Shown here piece by piece: positions 33,474-45,256 of a stretch of 64,000 nt of DNA. The notes below the pieces were generated by a model. The model saw only the letters and a list, made by a program, of their open reading frames with translations. It was not told where the DNA came from and searched no databases. Each line of letters begins with the position of its first letter. The first letter of the stretch is position 1. This DNA is from Apium graveolens (lineage: Eukaryota; Streptophyta; Magnoliopsida; Apiales; Apiaceae). Position numbers and translations under genes: made by a program. Location: positions 48,046,506 to 48,110,505 of the forward strand of contig NC_133647.1 in assembly GCF_009905375.1 (NCBI RefSeq), read 5' to 3'.

Positions 33474-36400
33474 TCACCGAACCCACGCTACAGCATCTAT
33501 CTCATCCCTTGCAGCTTTATACAACTCAAGCCTCTTGGCGCACTGTAGTCTTTTCTCCATCAAAGCCGGATCTTCATCTAATAACTCCGCAAGCTGCTTC
33601 CCCTGAAACATGGAAGGAAACAGTAGACTCCATTAACAAAGTTACTAAAGTGATAGATAAATAAGTTGGCATGTCTGTAGTCTGTAGTATTACCTATACA
33701 ATATTTAATTATTCACATTACTCGTAATAGAAAATGAATTTAAAAAATGGCAAAATGAATCCCAGGCAGCATACCTCTTTTTTCCCAATTTGAGTATAGA
33801 AATAATTGAGCAATGACTGCTTGGCTTCCTTAACTTGACAATAGACCACAGCCTTGGGGATTGTAAGCCTGAGAGTCTCAGAAACCATGTTGACATAAGA
33901 TGACACGTTTGACCCTATCCTTCTAAAGTGGCCCTCTGCATACCGATCCACATTTATGGCAGAAGGAGTTACCCCTCTTTCCCCTCTTGAAGCGGCCGGG
34001 TTTCCTCTCTCCACTTTCGTGGAAACAGGAGTGCCTGGATGCCCTGGATTTCCTGGATTTACCACTTCTTGGGGGAGTTTCCGGAAGAAATCCACTGTTA
34101 AGTATGATGACTCCATTTCTACCAATCTTGCAACTGTCTTCTTACTTTCCTCGCGGAACTTTTCCAGTGCTTCACCAGCAGCACCGGCTATTGCAACTTG
34201 CAGACTTGGAAATCGTTTTAACTCCTGTTTTCAACGAAAAGTGAGATATGTTGAGCGCCCTTTTTAAATAATAATTAGTATACTTTAGAAACTACGAAAT
34301 GTGCCGGGTAACCCATCCTTATATCTCACCTTGGTTTCTCCAATTGACTTCCTCACAAGCTCCTTTAAAACAAAGTGAACCTAAACAGATTCCATCATTA
34401 AAATAGTTCTACACAAAACTTCAACTAACTTCAGGAAATCTAGACTCATATAATACACCACTTACAGCATCAACTGAAGCTTCTGCAGGGCCCCTGAAAT
34501 AATTCAACGATCCTTCAATAAGACGCCGATAACCTTGTTCAGGGGCAATTAAGTGAGGCTGGTAACCATCAGCCTCCGAAACAACTTTCCTCACATTCTG
34601 TAAAGAAAGATGACGATCAAAAGGCAGCTTCCTCAATGCTGCTGGAAGCTGATTGTCAAAAACTCCATAAATTCGATCCCCGCCAGGTCGCCTGAACCAA
34701 GTGTACAGAATCAATCACACATATCAAAAATTCAACAGAAGCCAAAGTATCGAATAACCGGATAAGTCATCAAATCTCAATTACAGATGATTAAATAAAT
34801 CAGTGTCCTTTCTTTTACCCGCAAAAATTCAAGTCATCAACCACTTTTACATGTATGTTTCTATGGTGATGGAGGAGAAAGAAGAATGTATAATAATGTT
34901 TCCAAAAAGGACATGAACTTGTAAAAGTAACTACATAATGACAGCTCTTTGCGAGGCACATCGTGGCTGAGGCTATTAACTATATATGTTTGTTTCAAAA
35001 GTAGCACTATTGCCTTAATCATTGAAAATTTAAATTAAATGTAACACAAATATAAAGCTATTATGAAAATGATCATTATTAAAATATTTGGCTTCACCCA
35101 TCAGTGTGCTGGTAACACATTCCGGAATCTCGCGGCTTGGATATACTATAGCTTATATAAACTGAACAGAATTCGTGACTTGCATACAGGACTATGAGTA
35201 TATATGGAACAAAAATGAATCTTCCATATGCACATATTTTGTCACCAGGCTAATTTTTATGTAACAGATAAGAGTACTTCAAGTGCAGTAACGGATCCCT
35301 TCCATCAATGTATACGGTTGGAGTGTGTGTGTGTGTGTGTGTAAGAAACCTGAATAATCAAATATCTTATTTAGCGAAATAATAATAATGATAATAATAA
35401 CTATCTATCTTAGGGAAACCACCAGGTGAACAACTGGTTCGATTGTTACAAAGGGAAGAAATTAACTGAGACAATATTGGGGCATGATATACATTACTTA
35501 CCCTCCATCCAGATGCTCCTTGAACACTTTGTCGAAGGCACGACAAAGTTCCAAAATAGTGTAAAGTTGTGCCTGAAACACAAAACTTCATTTGTCGCAG
35601 GCGCAGAATAGACAAAAGAAAGAAGTGGTAGTTCACGTTACTTACCCCTGCATCAACAGCAATAGGTCTGCCAAGGTAGTCTAGCTCAGATTCAAGTTCA
35701 TCTATGCTTTTGTTAATCATAGAAGTGATACTCGGTATTCTTGCCTTAATTACCGACTCTAAATGCTAATATAGAAAAGGGAATCAATTTAGAATATTCG
35801 GGCCTTAACAGAATAAACCTGTCACTAAATAAGTTAATTAAAATACAGCTTTACCATTGAAAGAAGTTTAGCCAGATATTCTGAACCCATTTTACTGGCC
35901 AAGTGCCCATAGTCCGGACTTGTAGCAAAGTATTCTCGTTCTCTCCTCCTTGCTGACATCATGTCAGTATTCTTATTTATATCAGCCTGTGAGCGGTTCA
36001 CAATACCAACCCATGGTTGTTGCAATCGTAAAGCTCTTCCCTCAAGAACCTTGCAGAAAAAAGAAAAGAAGTTCAGAAACATAAAGAGGAATACTAAGAA
36101 TTTGCATCTTCACTATAAACAATATGTGCAACATTAATTCATAGTAATAAAAAATGAAAGAGATTTTAACAAGATTCACTATAAACAATATGTGCAACAT
36201 TAATTTTATAGTAATAAAAAATGAAAGAGATTTTAACAAGAAAAACGAAAAAGTTCAGACGCATAAAGCGGAATACCAAAAATTAGCATCTTAACTACAA
36301 ATGCGCAATATTTATCATAGTAATAAAAATGAAAAAGATTTTCATAATGAGGGAGGGAGAAAGAGTACATCTAACGCATTAGTTCCTTTATCCATTAAAT

Positions 36401-39400
36401 CAAGCTTTGTCAACACTCCAAACGTCCGTTCACCTACATCGTATTGTCACAAAATATAGTTAGAAATCGTAAACAACAAATCTGTTTTGAGGCATCTTCC
36501 CAAAAAGAGCCATGAACCAACGCCCAAAAATTATTCAAAGTGAACCTGCTGGATCAACTTCCTTTGCAAGCTTAATAGCATCGGAAGTTGCAATATCTTG
36601 ATTGGCGGGAGAAATTGCCAGTATGATGCAATTAGGCTGACACCAAATACATTTATCAGACATAAAGAGATAACAATAGCACTTGTAAGAAAACACAGTT
36701 AAACAGTTAGTCCTGATATACTAGCTCATACTGGTAGGACCAAGCACAGAAGATCAACAGAGAAAAAAATGGATTTTTTTTAAATAATATCTCAGTCTAT
36801 GAACAAGGTGAAAAAGGTTAATAACTCGAAACAAACTCAAACTGGGAAGAACATGTGCTATATCAAGTTCCTAACCAGAACTCTTTCCCTTAAATGATCA
36901 GAAGGATAAAATCCAAGCAAGCAATGGATTGGAAAGTGTTGGTTCAGTGTTCCTTTAACAGCTCAACAATTTACCACATTCCAAACCTGAGTATATGATG
37001 CAGCAATTGATAGATCTTGTGTTCAAGCGAATCCCGAATAAACTATTGATAAATGATAACGAACATGGTACAAGTCTAGTGTGCTCCAAACCAGTATGTC
37101 CACAATGAGAACATAAACCACAGCAGGCACGGAAAGTAACTAAGTACTCAATGAGGAATATGTTACTCTTAAATCTTATCATGTTATTATGTTCGATCAA
37201 GATAAAGTGCAATTGAAACGAGCTAGAGAGCTTACCGCATAGTCTCACAACATACTTCAACTATTGACAAAAAACAGAACATTAAAATATCAATTATTAT
37301 ATATTTACCTTCTCAACAAACGAACGAACCATGTTTTCAATATCTTCAACTATACTTTCAGATTGTCCCTCTGCAAAGAGAACACCACAGTGTCATGTAA
37401 AGCATAGGTAAGTAACTTTCAGAATATTGTGAAATAAAATGCACAAACTTACCAACAGCAACTTTCGTCAAACCAGGCAAATCAATTAAGGTTAAATTGA
37501 CAACTGCAAAGATAAACAAATCAGGAATCTGTAAATATTCGAAACATTACATAAAGAGATCATTCTTCACATATGGAGATATTACTAGACACTTTCGATG
37601 CTTACTGATAGACCCAAGGCAGTGACACTGCCTACAAACATATTTTATGCTATTTAATCTAACTAAAATTTCCCAAGTAATTCAGAAAATGAGAATATGT
37701 GAATTCTGATTTTTGATGAGCAATTTGAAGAGCAAGCACGAAAAACATCTTAATATGCAATTCGAAAAGCAAGCACGGGAAACAAATGTTGTGCATAATT
37801 AAAATCCTTCATATAGTATAACATGCTGTAAACAATATATATAAATATATACAGAAACACACACAACATGTATATGAATGGTGTACCATTTGGAGAGTAA
37901 ATACTGAGATGGATAGGAACAGGAGAAATCATTTTTGTCCTCCCCGTTATTCTATCAGTTTCTTCCTGGATTTCCTGGCGAACCATGCCTATAGAAGAAA
38001 AATTGGTGTTACCACAATAAATTATGAAATACAGAAAATTACATGCAAATGGAATTCCCTATGAGTAACTAATATATAGACAAATGAGTCCCTCATATTC
38101 TAGTACATAATACAAAATAAAAAGATATCCCAGCTGTCAAAGACTACAAACAAGAAACTGAATGATACTACATTTACTTTATATTTTGAAGAATTAAGAC
38201 TATTCACACATCTGCATATCAGCAGAATTTCTTACGCAAGAACGGAAACTGCAATCTATTGCATTTTCTGTAACACACAATTATTTTTTTGCGCATCTGT
38301 GCCTGTCTATATACTAAGAAGGTAGTGTGAAAAAGAAACTAACAGAAAATGTTCTAGAACTATTAGGATAATGACAGATTTCTGCACCATTACAAAATAA
38401 ATGAAGCAGATATCTACAATTTCTTTTAGCTAATTTATTATTCATATTCAGGTTTAAATTAATGCTAGCAAGTCTTTACAATCTGGTAAATTTTAATAGC
38501 TAGGCAATGAGTTATATATCATACTCACTTAACTGCAAGTATGTATTAATTGCCGATTAATCAAGACGTGTATAAAAAATTTACGATGATGATAAGGAAT
38601 AAGAAAACTAAAAAGGGTTAATTTGAGTTCATACCAAAATCTTTGAACTTCCGTCCAGGCAAATGACCAAATTCTGCATACTCCTGTTGTCCTTTATCAG
38701 TCTGTTGCAGTTGCAACACCAATGGTCTCCGTGTGACAATCCCTGCATCAAACAGTATATACTTACAAATATGTATTACATAGTTCTTCTAATCAACATT
38801 CTGAAAAAACCCTAACCAGATCCTCTGGGAAGAAAGTCTCGGCCAACTATGCTTTCCAACACAGAAGATTTTCCAGAACTCTGTTTTCAGCTCCCAAAGA
38901 AAACCAATTGGTAATAAAATTCTATTCTATTTCGGTTATTTAAATATATAACATACAGAAACAAACACTTCTGAAAAAACTAGACAAACAAATACACTTG
39001 TACAATAGTATTATATTAAAAATAGTAAAATTGCGGCCTCCCTCCCTCCCTCTCCCTCTCCTTCTCTCAAAATACACGAAACACAAGAAATCATATTATG
39101 AGCTAAACTATGACTTAATAAATCTCATCTAATATGAATTAAGAGCTAAAATAAGACTCTCTCTCCCTCTCTCTCCCTCTCTCTCTCTCTCAAAAAACTC
39201 ACAAAGCTGCTAGTACTAGTATCTCTCTCTCTCAAAAACACAAAAGGCATGTACGTATGTAGGTATGTAAAGTGTAGAAGAAAGAGGAAAGACCTGACCG
39301 CCAACAACAGCAACAGAAGGAAGAGCATCCCAGAGAGAAGAAAAAGCGTTGTCAGCACTACCGTAGTCACCCAGCGCAGTACACGCTCTCTGTATTCTAT

Positions 39401-39434
39401 TCACTAACCCTATCAAACTCTCCATACTCGCCAT
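33474..39434 (-). CDS. DRP1E: Dynamin-related protein 1E-like GTPase, 15 coding exons
   Basis: This is a plant-type dynamin-related GTPase. The DRP1 family acts in membrane scission at the cell plate and in clathrin-mediated uptake. Coding exons: 39434-39294, 38880-38817, 38742-38635, 37988-37887, 37503-37453, 37370-37309, 36636-36546, 36433-36369, 36049-35855, 35765-35646, 35572-35502, 34691-34466, 34380-34330, 34224-33775, 33602-33474. All introns are GT-AG. The join gives 641 codons, near the usual 610-625. P-loop GGQSSGKSS is at 45-53, DLPG at 146-149, TKLD at 215-218 and NRSQ at 246-249. A stalk follows, and a GED-like end finishes VAWVR. There is no PH or Pro-rich domain, as expected for DRP1. 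A Pro/Gly-rich insert lies at about 505-514. [18 protein letters not shown] and [15 protein letters not shown] favour DRP1E over other paralogues. A second ATG lies three codons downstream. I see no disabling change. Confidence 0.9.
35325..35342. repeat. (GT)n microsatellite in a DRP1E intron
   Basis: About nine GT units lie between exons 11 and 12 (intron 34692-35501). Confidence 0.8.
36110..36340. repeat. Tandem ~70-bp repeat in a DRP1E intron
   Basis: Two near-identical units (CACTATAAACAATATGTGCA then ATTTTAACAAG, at about 36110-36170 and 36177-36240) are followed by a degraded third. They lie between exons 8 and 9 and do not affect the splice sites. Confidence 0.7.
39150..39235. repeat. 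CT/GA-rich microsatellite in DRP1E intron 1
   Basis: CTCTCTCTC and CTCTCTCCC runs on the plus strand (GA on the sense strand) occur at 39153-39191 and 39221-39235, with a CCCTC-rich run at about 39041-39066. They lie between exon 1 and exon 2. GA repeats near the start of plant genes can influence expression; no such role is shown here. Confidence 0.7.
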
Positions 39435-39803
39435 CCTATATCCCTTCCCCCACCTGATAATCGAGGATGACCCTCTCACAACTAACTAATTATATTCGGA
39501 TGTGATAACACTGATTTTCTATTTCTAAGCTGCTTTTTCTGGACTTTGGGATATTTTTACTGCCCCTTGCTTCTGGAAACTTTTTTATTAGTTTCTGTTG
39601 CCAGCTGCATTTCTGTCAATTGTGTTCACTTTTGGCTTTCAATTTTTGAATTTTCTATTTTCTATACACCTCGTTTTTGTCTTCTCATACGCCATATACA
39701 AAAACTCCAACATTTTCTATACCCAAAAACTCCAACTTTTTCTATACCAAAAAAATTTAATTTTGCAATATGAATTAAACTATTAAAAAAAGTAAAGCAT
39801 CTA
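39435..39803 (-). promoter_or_regulatory. DRP1E upstream region
   Basis: This is the short interval between the DRP1E start codon and the first Helitron-like end. It should hold the 5' UTR and core promoter, but no clear TATA box on the minus strand was recognised. A short word (AAAACTCCAACATTTTCTATACC and relatives) repeats at about 39702-39750. Confidence 0.35.
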
Positions 39804-40544
39804 TCTCTTCTATATATTAAAAGAGGACCGGGGTTGAGTTATTTTAATGACTGTGAAATTATGATTTTACTCTTTTATGTTAAAAAATTATAAAAATGCC
39901 ATCCTCACATCATTTCAGTTAAAAATAAGTAGAATTCGTGTATTCACTATGAATCGAACCACATACCTCCAACTTATCAATTATATGTCATTATCATATA
40001 TGCTACATCACATTCTGATTTCATTTTAAAATTCTTATTAGATAAGTCACATTCTCTCTTTTTATCAAAAAAAAATTTATAAATTTAATTTTTGAGTAAA
40101 TAAAATACTGATTTATATTATTTATTGATATCACTCCATTTTTTAATATAGTTATTATAGTCTTCTTCTATATATTAAAAGGGGTATGTGCAAATTGAGT
40201 CAATAAAATAGGCATAAAATTACTATTTTACCCTTAAATACAAAAAAATTTACAAAACATCATAAATTTCTATAAAAATTTAACAAACAAATATTGAAAA
40301 GCGCAAATAAATAGTTTATAATAGATGACCATTGATTATGTATATTAAATTATATGAAAAAATGTGTTGTCCGATTATGGTATGTCGTTCTATCCCTTTC
40401 TTATTAATTTTTCTCATAATATACACTCGCTAAAATGACATGTCATTGTTTATTAATTTTGGTACTTATTTCACTCTCACTTATTCAACGACTTTAAAAA
40501 AAATATCCACACTTCTCAACTTTCTAACTCTCCATATTCACCAT
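39804..40544 (+). mobile_element. Two Helitron-like 5' ends
   Basis: TCTCTTCTATATATTAAAAG at 39804 and TCTTCTTCTATATATTAAAA at 40161 closely match the conserved 5' terminus of plant Helitrons (TC then CTATATATTAAAAG). Each is followed by AT-rich DNA of non-autonomous type. No 3' hairpin with CTRR was found before the Tat LTR at 40545, which may have cut the second copy. Confidence 0.5.
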
Positions 40545-41106
40545 TGTTGTGGAATAAAAACCTGAGTACTTTAGTATTTAATGCTAGGGTTGGTGAGTTT
40601 CGAGTTTTAATGGTTGCTCTTGCGCTCGGGACTATTGATCCTTATAAGATGTCTACGCATCTCTGTGTTGTAGAAAATCAAGCAAAAAACGTAGTTCTAG
40701 ATTGAGGGGCAGAGCCCTTTATATAGTGGTGAGTCTAGGGTTAGATTTCTATTGGGAGACTTGGTGGACAAGTCTCCAACTTAGATGGTGATTAGGAGTC
40801 CTCTTGGGGAAGGAGATCCAGAACCTTCTATGTAGGACTTTGAGTCCGTTTGGGACACGTGCATCTGCTCTTCCAGCCGTATTGGGCCTAGTCCGTGAAC
40901 AGCTCGAGTTCGTGGACTTGGACGACCTCTTCTGGTGGGCTTTGGTTATTTGGGTCGTCATAGGCCTGTTACGAAGCTTTGGACCAGAAAGGCCTGCTAT
41001 GAAGTTTGGACCAGACAGGTTTGTATTGGACTTTGCGGACAAGAAGCCCAAGTGTAATTAATGCGACATTCAATGTGCATTTAGGATGTATTTTCTATCC
41101 ATATCA
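40545..41106 (-). repeat. 3' LTR of the Tat element (562 bp)
   Basis: On the minus strand it begins TGATATGGATAG right after the polypurine tract and ends TTCCACAACA. A TATA box (CTATATAAAGGGC, about 40712-40724, minus strand) fits an LTR promoter. The five bases outside the left end are ACCAT; the matching duplication should lie beyond the right edge. Confidence 0.65.
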
Positions 41107-41107
41107 T

Positions 41108-41120
41108 TTGCCCCCCAACT
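41108..41120 (-). other. Polypurine tract of the Tat element
   Basis: AAGTTGGGGGGCA on the minus strand lies two bases before the LTR start, in the position expected for plus-strand priming. Confidence 0.6.
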
Positions 41121-41404
41121 TCCATGAATACTACTCGAGTTTTCGTGGAAGTTATAATGGTCTAATTGCGACTCGGGATACTTTTGGCCCTTCTCGGGTA
41201 TCGTCCCTTCATGGGTATCATCGCGTTATCGTAAAGTGTGGAGCGACCTACACGTTTACAACGGCTAATTAGTGTGAGTATACACACTTAAGGGCCCCGT
41301 AGAGGCTATTTGGATGGTGTTCAACACTAAACGGTCCTAATTGGGACTATAAAGCGAGCGTTTATCACCCCTTAACCTTCGTCAAGGTTAATTATAGGGT
41401 GAAA

Positions 41405-41817
41405 GCTGCTAATTGGCCCTAATCGGGGCTAATCGACCCTAATGGGGGCAAATTTCCATGTACAAGTCGCTAATTAGGCTTCAAAGAGCCTAATTTAAAG
41501 CTATAATGCACTAATTGGCCTTAATCGAGGCTATTCGGCCCTAATCGGGGCTAATCGACCCTAATCAGGGCTATTTTCCATGTACAAGTCGCTAATTAGG
41601 CATAAAAGACCCTAATTTTAAGCTATAATGCATTAATTAGCCTTAATCGAGGTTATTCGGCCCTAATCGGGGCTAATCGACCCTAATCGGGGCTAATTTC
41701 CATGTACAAGTCGCTAATCAGGCTTAAAAGAGCCTAAATTTAAGCAATAATGCACTAATTGGCCTTAATCGAGGGTAATCGGCCCTAATCGGGGCTAATC
41801 GACCCTAATCGGGGCTA
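41405..41817. repeat. 122-bp tandem repeat with CCCTAATCGG submotifs
   Basis: The anchor word TTCCATGTACAAGTCGC recurs at 41454, 41576 and 41698, giving an exact 122-bp period. Each unit contains a nested series of CCTAATCGGGGCTAATCGA words. The degraded continuation is at 50768-50910, on the other side of the inserted Angela-like element. It lies in the Tat 3' untranslated region. Confidence 0.8.
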
Positions 41818-41893
41818 AGTAAGACTAATCAGTATACATAAGACACTAATTATCACTAATTCACAATAATTATAAGAGTAAATGGGTTAAACG

Positions 41894-43425
41894 TGTTAGT
41901 GTAGGTGCCCTAGAGGCAATACATTATTCTTTTATCTTTATGTCAGTTGATCATTCAATAAATGTATTTATTATGACCTTAATTACTGTGATATTTTGTT
42001 AGCATAATAAATGTCCTTAGAATCATGATACAAATTGTATAGTTTAAGTACATGACTTGAACTTGAGATTATATAATATATCATATTCTTAAAGGTCCCT
42101 AGTCGAGTATTATTATATAGGACAATAATAATACATAGATAGACTAGTATGTTGTTTGACAAGATAACCACATCTCATTGGTTATAAGTATGGGGATACT
42201 GAAGTCAATACATAGGTACATGTGAGAGTACATGGTACTGGACAGACCCACAGTGAGATTCTTCATGTTTAATAAAGTCATAAGAAAGACTCACAGTGAT
42301 AATGGTGTAACGATCCTTTGACTTGAAATCATTATATTTCTATACGAGGATTAATATACTTTGACTACATTAAAAGTTACTTTTGATCGGGTGATGATAA
42401 AAGTGGACATCGGGTATATCATGAGTCGTATGAGAAATATGAATGATAGATAAAGGATTTAACCCTCCTATAATTAGGAGAGATATTATTGGCCTCTTGA
42501 TTGAGTGAGATTATAAAAGCATGGCCATGCTCAAATAATGATTTGTTTCAATAATCTACTCATGCATCAAGTAAACCCAGATTAAATGTTGAAGAGGATG
42601 ACTAAATACATGCCTCGAGTTTAATCTATAATATGTATGGTTAAAGGGATTATATTACACGAAAAAAACATTAATCACGAAAGGTTTTATCTAATCACGA
42701 TTTAATTATTGTTTAATTGGGTAACAATGATGTATTACTAGATACCGCTCATTGTTTATAATTTTATTAGAGAATAAAATTATTGCCAATTAAATAATAG
42801 CCTATAGGGTCGCACAAATAGAGCACTTAATGGAATAGTTAATTTAAATTATGGATTTAAATTAATTGATGATTATTTGAATTTTATTATAATTAAGTAA
42901 GACTTAATTGAGATAATATAAATTCGAATTAAAAGGAATGTTTTTGCCCATAATAATTAAGTATGACTTAGTTATTAATTAAATAATAGAAATTCGTTTT
43001 TATTATTTAATCCAATACCTACTAGGGTTGGGCTTTGCTATTATGGGCCTTTTTAATCAGTCATTATAAATAGATAATGAGAGGTTAAAGAGGCTTAAAC
43101 GTTTTTTAAGAAAACCCTAGCAGCAAAGAGAGGCAGAGGCAATTCAGATCGTCAAGAAGGAGGCTAGTACATCCATTCCGTAGTCAAGTTCGTGAGACGT
43201 TCTTGAAGGTGCTCGTGTGGATACCATAGAGGTGTTTCTCCGAGAGGTAGACACAAAGCGTGATAGCTAGGATCTCCGTTGAGTTCGTAAAAGTTAATCT
43301 CTTGAAAGGTATGATTCGTTATCTCCATAATCTGCCCATAATTATACATGGATCCTGTTTTTGGGTTTCGAATTTTTGTTTTATTTACGTTTATCCGCTG
43401 CGTTTTATGCCTTCGGAACCCAACA
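41894..43425 (+). repeat. 5' LTR of the intact Angela-like element
   Basis: TGTTAGTGTAGG..CGGAACCCAACA, 1532 bp. A TATA box, TATAAATA, lies at 43065-43072; transcription should start about 30 bases on, within the LTR. Confidence 0.95.
43065..43072 (+). promoter_or_regulatory. TATA box of the Angela-like LTR
   Basis: TATAAATA in an otherwise unremarkable AT-rich context, about 360 bases before the LTR end. The same sequence is in the 3' LTR at about 50402-50409. Confidence 0.6.
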
Positions 43426-43426
43426 A

Positions 43427-43438
43427 TGGCATCAGAGC
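43427..43438 (+). other. Primer binding site of the Angela-like element
   Basis: TGGCATCAGAGC, one base after the LTR, is the initiator-Met-tRNA-type site of plant copia elements (usually TGGTATCAGAGC), with one mismatch. Confidence 0.8.
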
Positions 43439-45256
43439 TACGTGTATAAGGGGCTGATTTGGTTACGTGTTTACTGTATTTTTACAAGTATGCATGTGTG
43501 ATGAGTCTGCCATGATAACAGTTATGTTATATGAGTCTGCCATGATAACAGTTATGTTATATGAATGATATGATGAATCTGTTAATGATCTATATGATGA
43601 TACTAGTATGTTTAAGATCTGCCATAACTCATATGTATGCGATCTCTTAAAATATGTATACTGATACACGTTTTTGGTAACTGGGATATGGATCGTGTGT
43701 ATACTGATACATGCTTCTGGAATAGTATTCTGATACATGTTTTTCTAGTATTCTGATACTTGATTTTGCAAAAATTTCCGCCATCGGGGGGCTCGCTGCC
43801 CCCCCCGAACCGCGTGCTTAGGGTTTCGTTTTTAATTTGTGCTTATGACATATGCTTTACTTATTTATTATTCTTGATTGGATCATGATAAGTGATAAAT
43901 AGTATGTCATCTTTATATGATCTATCATGTTCTTTAATGGTTACTGAGCATGGTGCATAGTTATGGCCTTAAGACCTTAGTTGTAATGGTTTATTCTTTT
44001 GGTTTGTAATAAATACGACTTGCATGTCGTTTTCTATTTGTAGTTGTTTTATCTCGAATGTAACTCGAGTTCTTTTGTAAGTTCATTAGTATAATTCTTA
44101 ATGTAACATCCTAGAAGGACAAGGGAAAGAGGAGGCATCCTATGGAGGCCAAGGAGACAATGGAAGCAATAGAGAAGACATATGTAATAGTTATTTTTAC
44201 ACCATAGATTGACCTTGATCTTTTCATTAGCCTGAAAAGATCACATAGGATTGGGCCATAACTATTGCACGTTTACTTTACATACTTTTCATATGATGTA
44301 TAAATAGTATGTGTAGAGTAGAAAAATGCATGTTTTAATTAGATTAATGATGTATGTATGTATTAGATACATCACCCATGCCATGCCTTTAAACAAGATA
44401 AAATCTGTAACGACTCAAGATTTAAAATTAACAAACGATCATGAGATTCTCGTGTTTATGAAACACGGAATAAAATACGAATTTTCTTTATTTCTGACAT
44501 GGGGCGATTTTGTCAACAACGGGTTCATAGAACTTGTAAGGCTGTGGGTTTTAAGCGAGACCGATGTGACTCCTCCACTACCTGGAAATCAAACCATTGA
44601 CGAGTATTGATTTGAAGTATTTTATTCAAGGAAAAATTGGGAATCTCTTTATGATGGGATCATGATCGTTCTAAATTAAAATCCCTAAGTAAAAATATTA
44701 AGTTTTAATCAGATGCTTTCCAATGAATGAACACTCATTAAATCCTAGATCGATAAGGGGAAGGGCTGTCAGTGGCAGGGGACTCCTATCTATCATGGTG
44801 AAATGCGACGAATATAAACGGTTATATTCGGACGTTGTATCATTGGGTCTAACTTAACTGAGTCATCATAATAAGGTGAATATAAACGGTTATATTCAAC
44901 TATTATGAACTTAGAAGCATAGAGTTTGGTTAAAAATCTATTAGATAGGTAAGATCAATTGTTGTTCACCAAATTATCCAAGAATTATATATGATATAAT
45001 TGACAACTGTTGTCTACCTAAATAATCATGTTTTAAGGATACCAGTGGTTGACTTAGAACATGACGAAATATGGATCTTGGCTCACTAGAAAGATTTATG
45101 GGATATACTTTCCGAATTAATAGTTAGGGCTATTAATTTGATAAAAAAAAATAGTGGGAGATATATTACGAATATATCATAATCATATGAACATAAAATT
45201 TTAACTCAGACAATCTAATGTTTATTTTGCGCTTTTATTATTGTAGATACTGAGTA
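43439..45256 (+). other. Leader of the Angela-like element, with repeats and hairpins
   Basis: The untranslated leader is 1.8 kb. It holds a direct duplication of about 35 bases (43500-43561), a run of ATACTGATACATG-like words (43665-43765), a GC hairpin (43784-43791 with 43801-43808, TCGGGGGG/CCCCCCGA), and a hairpin group at 44810-45063. In that group GAATATAAACGGTTATATTC occurs twice, and a stem pairs 45027-45037 with 45053-45063. A 94-codon open frame at 44326-44610 has no recognisable domain and is probably chance. Confidence 0.65.

Noticed and set aside
40749..41061. Open frames of 85-100 codons on both strands near 40.8-41.1 kb
   Set aside because: They lie inside the Tat LTR, overlap each other on opposite strands and show no domain.
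41405..41817. CCCTAAT words that look like telomeric repeat (plant telomere CCCTAAA)
   Set aside because: The words are always embedded in CCCTAATCGG within a 122-bp unit and are never tandem CCCTAAA; they belong to the Tat 3' region.
44326..44610. 94-codon open frame in the Angela-like leader
   Set aside because: No recognisable domain, and I see no equivalent frame in the copia-1 leader; probably chance.
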